Positions 15,372 through 23,844 of a stretch of DNA of 64,000 nt are shown one piece after another. The notes under the pieces were generated by a model. That model had not been told where the DNA came from, did no database searches, and worked only from the letters and a program-made list of their open reading frames with translations. The position numbers were made by a program, and so were the translations under genes. How positions within the stretch are numbered: the first letter of the stretch is position 1; each line of letters starts with the position of its first letter. Source of the stretch: Lysobacterales bacterium (lineage in GTDB: Bacteria; Pseudomonadota; Gammaproteobacteria; Xanthomonadales; Ahniellaceae); the NCBI GenBank assembly GCA_016721845.1, contig JADKHK010000003.1:186001-250000 (forward strand). Reading direction: 5' to 3'.

Positions 15372-16718
15372 CTATTCGAAGCTGTCTTGGAAGACCGTGT
15401 CGGCCCCGGCTGCGCTGCTGAAGCGAAACGTGCCGCTGGACTGCGTCGCGAGATAGAGATTGCCCGCGAGATCTTCACCGAAGCTGATCGGGTTGCCCGC
15501 CGCGAGCACCGGCGCCGTCGGTCCCGTCGCCCAGCGTACGGCACTGAAGCCGGATGGTGCGGCTCCATCGGGCTTGCCGAAAAAGATTTCCCTGGAGCAA
15601 TAGTCGGCGTAGACGATCATGCCGCGAAACTCGATGATCGGGCCGCGATAACGGTATCCGCCGGTAATCGAGCACTTGCCGGACGCGGGCGCGACCGAAC
15701 CATGGCTGTAGTCGAGAATCGGCAGCACACCGAAGGCGCACGATCCCACGCTGCCGCCGGGAAAACTCTGGCGTCCCTCACAACTGCTCCAGCCCAGATT
15801 CTGCGGACCCGCTCCGGCTGCAATCAGATCGACCTCTTCCCAGCTGTTCTGGCCGACGTCACCGACGAGCATGTCGCCAGTCTGACGATCGAAACTGAAA
15901 CGGAACGGATTGCGCATCCCGGTGTGATAGATCTCGTCGCAGGTGCTGGATGTGCCAACGTGCGGATTGTCGGCGGGAATCCGGTACTGGGCAGTCTGTC
16001 CGGTCGTCGTGCCGCACATTTCGGCACTGGCATTCGCTGTGGTGCCGTCGACATCGATGCGCAGGATCTTTCCAAGCAAGGCGTAGTTCGGCGGCGTACC
16101 CGGTGCACAGTTCGCCGGGGTGAAGTCCGCAGGCTTGCGCCACAGGCATTGCGCGAAACCGTGCGGATTGTTCTGGGGCCCGCCATCTCCCATGGAAATG
16201 TAGAGATATCCGTCCGGGCCGAACTGCAATGCGCCGCCGTTGTGATTCGCGGCCATGTCCCCGATCGTGACCAGCACGCGGCGCGTCAGTGGATCGACGA
16301 CGTTGGTCGTCGGCGGCGACGCGGTGTATTCCACGGTGAGTTGATCGGCCGAACTGCCGATGTTGCTGCCGCCCGCGGCGCGCGTGTGCTGCACGTAGAA
16401 GCGGCCATTGCTGGCAAAGTCCGGATGCAGCGCGATGCCCAGAAGCCCCTGTTCGCTGGCCGTGCTTACCGGGACCGAGAGCAGCGGCGTCGCGTCCACG
16501 GTGTCGGTACCGCTGCGGTAGATGTAGATGTTGCCCGTGCGCGAGACCACGAACAGTCGTCCGGTGCCGTCGTTCGGTTGGGCGAATGCGATGGGTTGCG
16601 CGACGCCCGGCAGGTTGAGTTGCGTCAAGGCGAGATCGGCCGGCACCGTCTGCGCATTCGCGACAAACGATCCGGTCAGTGCAGCAAGAATCAGGACGAT
16701 GCGTGCACACGACGACAT
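15372..16718 (-). CDS. Secreted glucose/sorbosone dehydrogenase-like beta-propeller with SFE tail
   Basis: This 448-residue exported protein has a signal peptide (IVLILAALTGSFVANAQT) and a six-bladed beta-propeller fold of the PQQ-dependent soluble glucose dehydrogenase / sorbosone dehydrogenase family. Family motifs include EQGLLGIALHPDFASNGRFY, GGALQFGPDGYLYISMGDGG, LLGKILRIDVDG, GMRNPFRFSFD and VGDVGQNSWEEVD; the last two are hallmarks of the propeller. Relatives oxidise aldose sugars using PQQ, but many homologues are uncharacterised, so the substrate is open. It ends in DTVFQDSFE, a short acidic-aromatic tail shared with two other exported proteins in this window. Start ATG 16718 directly precedes the signal peptide. 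No PQQ synthesis genes are nearby. Confidence 0.85.
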   Translation of the reverse strand: MSSCARIVLILAALTGSFVANAQTVPADLALTQLNLPGVAQPIAFAQPNDGTGRLFVVSRTGNIYIYRSGTDTVDATPLLSVPVSTASEQGLLGIALHPDFASNGRFYVQHTRAAGGSNIGSSADQLTVEYTASPPTTNVVDPLTRRVLVTIGDMAANHNGGALQFGPDGYLYISMGDGGPQNNPHGFAQCLWRKPADFTPANCAPGTPPNYALLGKILRIDVDGTTANASAEMCGTTTGQTAQYRIPADNPHVGTSSTCDEIYHTGMRNPFRFSFDRQTGDMLVGDVGQNSWEEVDLIAAGAGPQNLGWSSCEGRQSFPGGSVGSCAFGVLPILDYSHGSVAPASGKCSITGGYRYRGPIIEFRGMIVYADYCSREIFFGKPDGAAPSGFSAVRWATGPTAPVLAAGNPISFGEDLAGNLYLATQSSGTFRFSSAAGADTVFQDSFE

Positions 16719-16830
16719 GGTGTTGCTCCAACTCCGAACCGCAGCGATCTGCCGCAGTAATGACGCAAGTCTAACGAATCTCACAAATTGCAACGTGCGC
16801 CGAGTCGCATCACGTCCCTGGACTGCCGCG

Positions 16831-17700
16831 TCAGCCGCGCCGTTTCAGGCGGATCAGGCCCGAGGTGTCGTCGTCGCCGCGGCCTTCGCTCATCAAGCTG
16901 GCGTAGTTCGCCAGCGACAGGTCGACGATGTCGTGGTTCACGCCGGCGGCGATGGCGAGTTCGCGCACGATCTTCAGGTCCTTGTGCAGCAACTGCAGCT
17001 TGAAGCCGACCGCAAATTCGTCGCGCAACATGGTCGCGCCGCGCTTGTCCATGAACCAGTTCGCGGCCGCACCAGCGCCGAGCGTCGGCAACAGCTTGTC
17101 GGCATCGAGGCCGAGCGCTTCGCCGAGTGCCAGGCCTTCGCAGACGGCTTGCGCGATGCCGGCGACCAGCACCTGGTTCACGGCCTTGGTGTTCTGTCCT
17201 TGGCCGACTTCACCCATCAAGGTGATCTTCACCGCGAACGCGTCGATTGCCGGCCGCACGCGCTCCAGCGTCGCCGCATCGCCGCCCGCCATCACGCTGA
17301 GCTTGCCGTTCTTCGCGCCTTCGACACCACCCGACACCGGCGCATCGATGAAGTCGGCGCCGACTGCACGCAGGATTCCGGCCACCTGGCGGGCGCTGGT
17401 GGACGCAATCGTCGACGTGTCGACCAGCACGAAGCCCGGCTTCGCACGCATCGCCAACGCTTCGGCGAGTGCAAGCACATCGCTGTCCGCGGTGACGCAG
17501 CTGACGACGACATCGCAGTGCGCAGCAAGCTCGCCGGCATCAGCGAACGCGCGTACGCCCGCATGCTCGGCGGCGAAGCGCGCCGCTTTCTCGTGGGTAC
17601 GGTTCGACACGGCAACGAGCAGGCCGAGCCGATGCAGATGCCCGGCCATGGATCCACCCATCGCACCCAGACCGACGAATCCAATCCGAAGCGTGCTCAT
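16831..17700 (-). CDS. NAD(P)-dependent beta-hydroxyacid dehydrogenase (3-hydroxyisobutyrate dehydrogenase family)
   Basis: This 289-residue cytoplasmic enzyme has an N-terminal Rossmann domain (IGFVGLGAMGGSMAGHL) and an all-helical C-terminal domain. The family signature residues are present: VDTSTIAS, FIDAPVSGGVEGAKNGKL and the catalytic lysine in GQNTKAVNQVL. Relatives oxidise or reduce 3-hydroxyisobutyrate, tartronate semialdehyde or similar beta-hydroxyacids; the exact substrate cannot be fixed. Its start codon overlaps the speA stop by four bases (ATGA), so it is translated from the speA message. The functional link to polyamine synthesis is unclear and may be only transcriptional. Confidence 0.87.
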   Translation of the reverse strand: MSTLRIGFVGLGAMGGSMAGHLHRLGLLVAVSNRTHEKAARFAAEHAGVRAFADAGELAAHCDVVVSCVTADSDVLALAEALAMRAKPGFVLVDTSTIASTSARQVAGILRAVGADFIDAPVSGGVEGAKNGKLSVMAGGDAATLERVRPAIDAFAVKITLMGEVGQGQNTKAVNQVLVAGIAQAVCEGLALGEALGLDADKLLPTLGAGAAANWFMDKRGATMLRDEFAVGFKLQLLHKDLKIVRELAIAAGVNHDIVDLSLANYASLMSEGRGDDDTSGLIRLKRRG

Positions 17701-19583
17701 GCGTGCGGCGTCTCTTCCAGATAAGTGTAGGCGGTGAGCCCGGCTTCGAGATCGGCCGCGATGCGGCGCGCGAATTCACTGTCGATGTTCGCCTGCGCGA
17801 CCTTGGCCGCGAACGCCGCACGCAGGTCGTCGGCGTCGAAACCGACATAGCCGAGCACGCGGTCGCAACTGTCGCCGCGACGTGCATTCGACAGCGTGAA
17901 GCCGGCGCCATCGACGCGCACATCGACGGTGTCGGTGTCGCCGAACAGGTTGTGGATGTCGCCGAGCGTCTCCTGATACGCGCCGACCAGAAAGAAGCCG
18001 AGGCGATAGCTCTCTCCCGCGCGCAGCGGATGCAGCGGCAGGCTGGCATCGACACCTTCGGAATCGACGTACTGGTCGATGCGGCCGTCGGAGTCGCAGG
18101 TCAGGTCGGCGATCACGCCGTGGCGCGTCGGCTGCTCGTCGAGGCGCTCGATCGGCACGATCGGGAACACCTGGTCGATCGCCCAGATGTCCGGCATCGA
18201 CTGGAACACCGAGAAGTTGACGAAATACTTGTCGACCAGCTTCTCGTTCAACTCGTCCAGCGTTTCCCGGTGCGAACGTTCGTCCGCCTTGAGCAGGCCG
18301 CGCACGCGGTGCGCGATGGCGTAGTAGAGCGCGTCCAGCGCAGCGCGCTCGGCCAGCGCGATCTCGCCATGTGCATACATGGCCTGACCCTCGGCGAGGT
18401 AATGCTGCGCTTCCTGGTACAGCTCCAGCGCCGGGCGCGCGTCGAGCGCGGCATGGATCTCGCGCAGGTGACGCATCGGCAAGGGCTCCTTCGCCGCCAG
18501 CGCCGGCACGCGGCCTTCCGGTGCGGTCTCGACTTCGCTGACGTTGGCGACCAGCACCGCATGATGCGCGGTCATCGCGCGACCGGCCTCGGTGATCAGA
18601 TGCGGTGCGCGGATGCCGTGTTCGCGACAGGCGAGGGCGACCGGCTCGACGATCGTCGCGGCATATTGTTCGAGGCCGTAGTTGATCGAGCAGAAGCTGC
18701 GCGAACGGGTGCCTTCGTAGTCGACGCCGAGGCCGCCGCCGACATCCATGTAGCGGATGTCGAAGCCGAGCTTGTGCAACTCGACGAAGTAGCGCACCGC
18801 CTCGCGCATGCCGCCAGCGATGTCGCGCACGTTCGAGAGCTGCGAGCCCATGTGGAAATGCACCAGCTTGAGTGCATGCCGCAGGCCGGCCGCATCGAGA
18901 TCGTCGAGCAGTTCGGTGAGTTGTCCCGGCGACAGGCCGAACTTGGCCTTGGCGCCACCGGTGTTCTGCCACTTGCCGGCGCCGATGGTGGCGAGGCGCA
19001 TGCGCACGCCGAGCAGCGGATCGACGCCGAGGTCGCGCGCTTCCTCGATCACGAGCTTCAGTTCGCTCGGCTTCTCGATGACGATGAACACGTCCAGCCC
19101 GAGCTTGCGACCGATCAGTGCGAGGCGGATGTATTCGCGGTCCTTGTAGCCGTTGCAGACGACGATGCCGCCCTTGGACAGCGCCAGCACCGCGATCAGC
19201 TCCGGCTTCGAGCCGGCTTCGAGACCGAAGCCTTCGCCGCCGCTCGCCGCGAGTTCGCCGGCGACGCTGTGGTTCTGGTTGACCTTGATCGGGAACACGG
19301 CGGTGTAGCCGCCATCGAATTCGGTGTCGCGCATCGCCTTCGCGAACGCCGCCTGCATGCGCGACCGCTTGTGCGACAGGATGTCGTTGAAACGCACCAG
19401 CAGCGGCAGTTTCAGGCCCTGCGCTTCGGCCGCAGCCACCACCTCGGGGATCGCCAGCGCTGTGCCCTGGGGACCCTGCGGCTGCACTTCGATGCGACCT
19501 TGGGCGTCGACATCGAAGTAACCTTCGCTCCAGTGCGCGATCGAATACGTATGCCGCGCCCGCTCAATCGTCCAGTCGCCCAT
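17697..19583 (-). CDS. speA: Biosynthetic arginine decarboxylase
   Basis: This PLP enzyme converts arginine to agmatine, the first step of putrescine and spermidine synthesis. With ATG 19583 it has 628 residues, near the usual 630-660. The fold is the alanine-racemase-like type III decarboxylase. FPIKVNQNHSV holds the PLP lysine, LVHFHMGSQ and MDVGGGLGVDYEGT the cofactor site, and ADLTCDSDGRIDQYV the C-terminal barrel. A Shine-Dalgarno GGAG lies six bases before ATG 19583, favouring it over the frame start at 19607. It overlaps the downstream dehydrogenase gene by four bases. speE lies about 1.1 kb away on the opposite strand. Confidence 0.95.
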   Translation of the reverse strand: MGDWTIERARHTYSIAHWSEGYFDVDAQGRIEVQPQGPQGTALAIPEVVAAAEAQGLKLPLLVRFNDILSHKRSRMQAAFAKAMRDTEFDGGYTAVFPIKVNQNHSVAGELAASGGEGFGLEAGSKPELIAVLALSKGGIVVCNGYKDREYIRLALIGRKLGLDVFIVIEKPSELKLVIEEARDLGVDPLLGVRMRLATIGAGKWQNTGGAKAKFGLSPGQLTELLDDLDAAGLRHALKLVHFHMGSQLSNVRDIAGGMREAVRYFVELHKLGFDIRYMDVGGGLGVDYEGTRSRSFCSINYGLEQYAATIVEPVALACREHGIRAPHLITEAGRAMTAHHAVLVANVSEVETAPEGRVPALAAKEPLPMRHLREIHAALDARPALELYQEAQHYLAEGQAMYAHGEIALAERAALDALYYAIAHRVRGLLKADERSHRETLDELNEKLVDKYFVNFSVFQSMPDIWAIDQVFPIVPIERLDEQPTRHGVIADLTCDSDGRIDQYVDSEGVDASLPLHPLRAGESYRLGFFLVGAYQETLGDIHNLFGDTDTVDVRVDGAGFTLSNARRGDSCDRVLGYVGFDADDLRAAFAAKVAQANIDSEFARRIAADLEAGLTAYTYLEETPHA

Positions 19584-19692
19584 TGCTGACTCCACAAGCA
19601 GCGGCAAACCGGCCGCCCCGGCCCGAGGGGCGCGTAGTGTAGCGATCAGCGTGCGGCGTCGGGTCCGCGGTCGACGCAGGCGTGACGACTGT

Positions 19693-20508
19693 TCAGGATG
19701 CGCGACGTGCCGCCATCAGGCCGAGCGCCAGCATGGCCGCCGCAAGCAGGATCAGACCCTCGCGCGGCAGCATCGGCACCGGCACCTTCGGTCCCGAGGC
19801 GCCGCCGGTGGCCGGCGGCAGTGCCGCCGATCCGAAACCGTCGACGTACACGTAACCGGCATGGCCGCCGAGCGAGCAGTCGGCCGCAATCACCGTCAAC
19901 TCGATGCTCTCGCCGACCGCATCCGCCGGCAGCACTGCGTCGACGTCCTGGAACGGCAGATACTTCCAGCTGCCGCTGCCATTGAGGAAGTTCGCGTCCG
20001 GCTGGCCCGAATATGCGATCTTCTCGAACAGGATGCTGTTGTCGGAGACGCGCCGGATCGCGACGTAGAAGTACGGCTGCTGTTCCGGCGAATGGCCGGG
20101 GTCGTCCATTACCGGCGCATAGGCAAATCGGATGTGCGGCAGTCCATCGGCCGGATCGATGTCGGCATTGGTTACCTGCACGGTCTGCTTCAGGGTGGTG
20201 ATCAAGGCGCCGGTGTTTTCATCATTGATCTTCGCGGTGTGCTGACCGATGCGCGCAAGCACGATGTCCGGTGCGTTCGCGTCGGTGATCGCCCCGACCA
20301 CCGAGGCCGGGCCGGGCGAACTGCCGCTGATCTGGATATTGGCCGCCGTGAACGGTGGCGCGCCAGTCAAACCGGGATTGCTGCCGCCGCCGATCGTCCA
20401 GCCCGACAAGTCACCCTGCTCGAAGCCGCCGTTCTGGAACTGTGCATGCGCCAACGGGGCGGATAGGACGGCAAGGACGGTGACGCAGGCAAGACTGAGC
20501 GATTTCAT
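19693..20508 (-). CDS. Exported protein with IPTL-CTERM-like sorting tail
   Basis: This 271-residue protein has a signal peptide (MKSLSLACVTVLAVLSAPLA), then FQNGGFEQGDLSGWTIGGGS, a start typical of carbohydrate-binding-like jelly-roll modules in surface proteins. No catalytic motif was found. The C-terminus carries a sorting-type signal: VPVPMLPREG, a hydrophobic helix (LILLAAAMLALGLM) and a terminal AARRAS, matching the plan of IPTL-CTERM proteins. The mature protein is probably moved to the cell surface by a dedicated system, which is inferred. It is divergent from speE and about 110 bases downstream of speA. The cargo function is unknown. Confidence 0.75.
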   Translation of the reverse strand: MKSLSLACVTVLAVLSAPLAHAQFQNGGFEQGDLSGWTIGGGSNPGLTGAPPFTAANIQISGSSPGPASVVGAITDANAPDIVLARIGQHTAKINDENTGALITTLKQTVQVTNADIDPADGLPHIRFAYAPVMDDPGHSPEQQPYFYVAIRRVSDNSILFEKIAYSGQPDANFLNGSGSWKYLPFQDVDAVLPADAVGESIELTVIAADCSLGGHAGYVYVDGFGSAALPPATGGASGPKVPVPMLPREGLILLAAAMLALGLMAARRAS

Positions 20509-20645
20509 CGGAGACTCCGGAACAGGGATGGGCAGCGGACGGACCGCAGGCTGCGCACGATAGGTGGCCAGTCCCATTCCACCCACCCCGCAAACACGGG
20601 GGGGCGCCCGATTCAGGGTCGCGACGGCAAAGCACCGGGCGCGTC

Positions 20646-20653
20646 GCTACAAT
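20646..20653 (+). promoter_or_regulatory. Putative -10 element of speE
   Basis: GCTACAAT contains TACAAT, one base from TATAAT, 39 bases before the speE start. No good -35 hexamer is visible 16-18 bases upstream. Confidence 0.45.
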
Positions 20654-20692
20654 GCGCGCCCCCTTCGCCCTGCCGGACACGGAGTTCGCCCC

Positions 20693-21547
20693 ATGAGTCT
20701 CGATTCGAACTGGTTCTCGGAGCCGCACGAGCTTGCGGGTTCGGCCATCTCGTTCCGCATCAAGCGCAAGCTGGCGGAGGAACAGACGCCGTTCCAGAAG
20801 ATCGAGATCTACGAAACCACCGATTGGGGCAACCTGATGGTGATCGACGGCTGCGTGATGCTCACGACGCGCGACAACTTCCTCTATCACGAGATGATGT
20901 CGCACCCGGTGCTGTTCACGCACACCAGCCCGAAGCGCGTCGTCATCATCGGTGGCGGCGACTGCGGCACGCTGCGCGAAGTGCTCAAACACCGCGAAGT
21001 GGAATCAGTCGTGCAATGCGACATCGACGAGCGCGTGACCCGTCTCGCCGAGCAGTACTTCCCCGAACTCTGCGATTCGAACGCCGACCCGCGCGCGAAG
21101 CTGATGTTCGACGACGGCATCGCCTACATGAAGAACCTCGACGCCGAATCGATCGACGTCGTGATCGTCGACTCGACCGATCCGATCGGCCCGGCCGAGG
21201 GCCTGTTCAACGAGGCCTTCTACCAGAGCTGCCTGCGCGCGCTGCGTCCGGGCGGGATCCTGGTGCAGCAGAGTGAGTCGCCGCTGGTCCACAACGACCT
21301 GACCAAGGCCATGCGCAACGCGATGAAGAACGCCGGCTTCGCGCACCTGCGCACGCTGCCGTTCCCGCAGCCCTGTTACCCGACCGGCTGGTGGAGCTGC
21401 ACGATGGCGCGCAAGCACCTCGACCTGAACACCTTCCGCGAACGCGGCGCCGCGACCAAGCAATTCCCGACGAAGTACTACAACGCCGAGACCCACAAGG
21501 GCGCGCTGGCGATGCCGAACTTCCTCGGCGAGTTCCTCGGCGAGTAA
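20693..21547 (+). CDS. speE: Spermidine synthase (polyamine aminopropyltransferase)
   Basis: This 284-residue cytoplasmic enzyme transfers the aminopropyl group of decarboxylated S-adenosylmethionine to putrescine. The N-terminal beta-domain holds FQKIEIYETTDWGNLMVIDG; the Rossmann domain has IIGGGDCGTLREVLKH, with Cys where many homologues have Gly, then the acidic VQCDIDERV and the catalytic VIVDSTDPIGPAEGLF. CYPTGWWSCTMA near the C-terminus is also family-typical. Length matches the usual 280-290. ATG 20693 follows GGAG at a good distance. With speA it points to putrescine made through agmatine; agmatine hydrolases and speD are not in the window. Confidence 0.95.
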   Translation: MSLDSNWFSEPHELAGSAISFRIKRKLAEEQTPFQKIEIYETTDWGNLMVIDGCVMLTTRDNFLYHEMMSHPVLFTHTSPKRVVIIGGGDCGTLREVLKHREVESVVQCDIDERVTRLAEQYFPELCDSNADPRAKLMFDDGIAYMKNLDAESIDVVIVDSTDPIGPAEGLFNEAFYQSCLRALRPGGILVQQSESPLVHNDLTKAMRNAMKNAGFAHLRTLPFPQPCYPTGWWSCTMARKHLDLNTFRERGAATKQFPTKYYNAETHKGALAMPNFLGEFLGE

Positions 21548-21564
21548 GCGGCTTCAAGTCGACG

Positions 21565-22905
21565 CTACTTCCAGAACGGGATGCGGTAGTCGGATCGCAT
21601 GCGCTTCCATTCGACTTCGCGCAACGTCGGCTGCCAGTGCAGTTCGACGACATGGCGTCCGCGGGCGAGTTCGGCGATGTCGACCATCGCCATCACGCCG
21701 CGCACGCCGGTGTCCGGATCGATATAGACACTGTAGTCGACCTGCTTTGGGGTCACGCCGTCGATCTGCAGATGATGCAATCGTGCGAGGCATTCGAGTC
21801 GCGCCGACAGGTCGGCATCGATGAACGTCGCATCTTCGGTATCGTCCGCTGCCGTCGCCGGTGGCACCAGCGCGAGTGCCGGACAGTCGGTGTCAATCGC
21901 CTTGCCGTGGCGTCCGGCATCAAACGGCAGGTAGACGCGCATCCACGCGTCCTGAGGCCGCAGCGATTCGATGTAAGGGTCCAGTCGCGCCGCTTGCCCT
22001 GCATTGCGCTGGTCGAGGTAGTGGAACGGCTGGACGACCAGGCCCGATCTTGCAACGGGCAGTTGAGCGTAGTCGCCGATCGCCGATCCGGTGCTGCGGG
22101 ACTTCATCTGCAACACCACGACAAACATCAGTCCGGTCAATGCCGTCAAATAGATCGCGAGCACGCGGACGGTGCCGAGCCGTGTCATCAGCGTATTCAT
22201 CAGCACGGTGGTCACCGAGGGCGAGACCGTGCTCCGATAGACGCGATACGTCGCGGCGACGATCCTGGCCACGCGATTCGTTGCGGCCAGCTTCGCACCG
22301 AACAACTTGTCGATCACGATCGCGATGACGAGCGGACCGAACATCAAGCCGATGACCCATAGCGACCAATTGAAGTCGTGCTGGCCAAACCTGGACTCGG
22401 CGATGAAATCGAGCGCAAAGGCCGGGACGGCGATGGCCGCGGTGATCAGTGCACCCATGACCGTGATCGCACCCAGCGCGAAGATCGTGGTCGCCAGGTT
22501 GTCGAGTCGATCGATCACTTGGGTCAGGGAGGGCAGCTCAAGCGCGACCCGGCGACCGATCGGGCCGCCGCGCAGCTTGCTGACATCTGGACCGTCCGGA
22601 TACATCGAACGCACACCGACTGCGGCGATCCAGGCCGCACGCACCAGCAAGTGCAGGATGAAGGTGGCCAACAATGCGTACAGCGCGGCGCCGAGGTACA
22701 TCATCAACATGCGCGCAAGGAACGCGTAGTCGCTGCCAAGGCGCGCAAACAGGGGCTCGGCGGCCTCATACAAATACGCCGGCGCCTGCATCAACCCGAA
22801 TACCGTCGCACCCGACAGCAGCAGCTCCATTTCCCAGGTCGGCGTGGTCTTGGCCGGGATGGCGTCCGGCGTGCCAGCGTCCTGCTGCGGATCGGCCGTG
22901 CTCAC
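21565..22905 (-). CDS. Unknown multi-pass membrane protein translationally coupled to PII
   Basis: This 446-residue protein was not recognised. It has about five hydrophobic helices in the first 270 residues (near 30-50, 65-95, 140-175, 185-205 and 255-280 by eye) and a hydrophilic C-terminal domain of about 165 residues, probably periplasmic, containing VQPFHYLDQRNAGQA, DPYIESLRPQDAWMRVYLPF and YSVYIDPDTGVRGVMAMVDI. The start is GTG 22905, inside the stop of the PII gene (GTGA), so the two are co-translated. PII genes usually pair with an amtB ammonium channel; this protein lacks AmtB sequence features, so it is a different partner. A link to nitrogen status is inferred from the coupling alone. 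Confidence 0.7.
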   Translation of the reverse strand: MSTADPQQDAGTPDAIPAKTTPTWEMELLLSGATVFGLMQAPAYLYEAAEPLFARLGSDYAFLARMLMMYLGAALYALLATFILHLLVRAAWIAAVGVRSMYPDGPDVSKLRGGPIGRRVALELPSLTQVIDRLDNLATTIFALGAITVMGALITAAIAVPAFALDFIAESRFGQHDFNWSLWVIGLMFGPLVIAIVIDKLFGAKLAATNRVARIVAATYRVYRSTVSPSVTTVLMNTLMTRLGTVRVLAIYLTALTGLMFVVVLQMKSRSTGSAIGDYAQLPVARSGLVVQPFHYLDQRNAGQAARLDPYIESLRPQDAWMRVYLPFDAGRHGKAIDTDCPALALVPPATAADDTEDATFIDADLSARLECLARLHHLQIDGVTPKQVDYSVYIDPDTGVRGVMAMVDIAELARGRHVVELHWQPTLREVEWKRMRSDYRIPFWK

Positions 22906-23240
22906 AACGCGTCGCCGTCCAGTTCTCCAGTGCGGATGCGCACGACGCGATCGAGTTGATAGACGAAGATCTTGCCGTCGCCGATCTTGTTCGTGTTCGC
23001 CGCCTGCATGATGGCCTCGACGGCGCGATCGCACTGGTCGTCGGGAACTGCGATCTCGACCTTGATCTTGGGCAGGAAATCGACCACGTATTCGGCGCCG
23101 CGATAGAGCTCGGTATGGCCCTTCTGGCGTCCGAAGCCTTTCACCTCGGTGACGGTGATGCCGGTCACGCCGAGTTCGGCCAGCGCTTCACGCACGTCGT
23201 CTAGCTTGAATGGCTTGATGATGGCCATGATCATCTTCAT
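22902..23240 (-). CDS. Nitrogen regulatory PII protein
   Basis: This 112-residue signalling protein has the exact length of the GlnB/GlnK family. The N-terminus MKMIMAIIKPFKLDDVREAL and the C-terminal GKIFVYQLDRVVRIRTGE match PII signatures. The T-loop reads GHTELYRGAEYVVDFLPK, with the uridylylated tyrosine expected in GAEYVVDF. PII trimers bind ATP, ADP and 2-oxoglutarate and report nitrogen and energy status to partners. Whether it is GlnB or GlnK cannot be settled; the usual amtB partner is replaced by the unknown membrane protein overlapping its stop by four bases. ATG 23240 gives the canonical N-terminus. Confidence 0.95.
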   Translation of the reverse strand: MKMIMAIIKPFKLDDVREALAELGVTGITVTEVKGFGRQKGHTELYRGAEYVVDFLPKIKVEIAVPDDQCDRAVEAIMQAANTNKIGDGKIFVYQLDRVVRIRTGELDGDAL

Positions 23241-23406
23241 GCGCGGAACTCCGTTGGACCGCGCGAGCTTAGCGGCAGCGCGGGCGCGACGGCGATGCCC
23301 GCGCCATTCCATGCCTTTGCGACATTTCCTAGGCACAATCCGGAAACCGCCCGAGGCGGAGCGCATCGTGCGCCCCCTAATCTGACGGCCATCGAGGAGG
23401 CAAACC

Positions 23407-23658
23407 ATGATCAATGTCCGGGCCATCGACGAACTCGCACAGCGTCTCGCGACGCTGGTTCCGCCGGGATTCGACGCCGCGAAGGATGATCTGGCGAAGA
23501 CCTTCCGCGCCACCCTGCAATCCGGCCTGGAACGGCTGAACCTGGTGACGCGTGAGGAATTCGACGTGCAGCGGCTGGTCCTGCTGCGCAGCCGCGAAAA
23601 ACTGGAGGCACTGGAGAAGCGCCTTGCCCAGTTCGAAGCGGAACAGCGTTCGCCTTGA
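23407..23658 (+). CDS. ubiK: UbiK/YqiC family ubiquinone biosynthesis accessory factor
   Basis: This 83-residue protein fits the BMFP family: an N-terminal amphipathic part (MINVRAIDELAQRL) and a C-terminal coiled coil (EEFDVQRLVLLRSREKLEAL). UbiK binds membranes and UbiJ and supports the soluble Ubi metabolon in aerobic ubiquinone synthesis. A strong Shine-Dalgarno (GAGGAGG) lies six bases before ATG 23407. A clear terminator follows at 23734-23760, so it is likely monocistronic. The next gene, comM, is often its neighbour in Xanthomonadales. Confidence 0.88.
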   Translation: MINVRAIDELAQRLATLVPPGFDAAKDDLAKTFRATLQSGLERLNLVTREEFDVQRLVLLRSREKLEALEKRLAQFEAEQRSP

Positions 23659-23733
23659 CCTCGACCGTCAGCGGGCAGCGTCGGCCTCCCCCGGGGCCGT
23701 AGGCGGAACGGACTCTGCCGCCCGTGTTGTTTC

Positions 23734-23760
23734 AACGCCGCATCCTGCGGCGTTTTTTTT
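23734..23760 (+). terminator. Rho-independent terminator of ubiK
   Basis: AACGCCGC (23734-23741) pairs perfectly with GCGGCGTT (23747-23754) around a five-base loop, followed by a run of T to 23760. It separates ubiK from comM. Confidence 0.9.
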
Positions 23761-23844
23761 CGGAGCGATGAGGCTCATGCCGTACACGACCGTTCGCCAC
23801 AACACCCAGGGACGCTGCCCGGTCGCGCGGCGCGGGAGGGCGGC

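Noticed and set aside
23250..23300. Sigma-54-like promoter upstream of the PII gene
   Set aside because: A GG-N10-GC pattern is present on the minus strand, but other consensus bases are missing and such patterns are frequent in GC-rich DNA.
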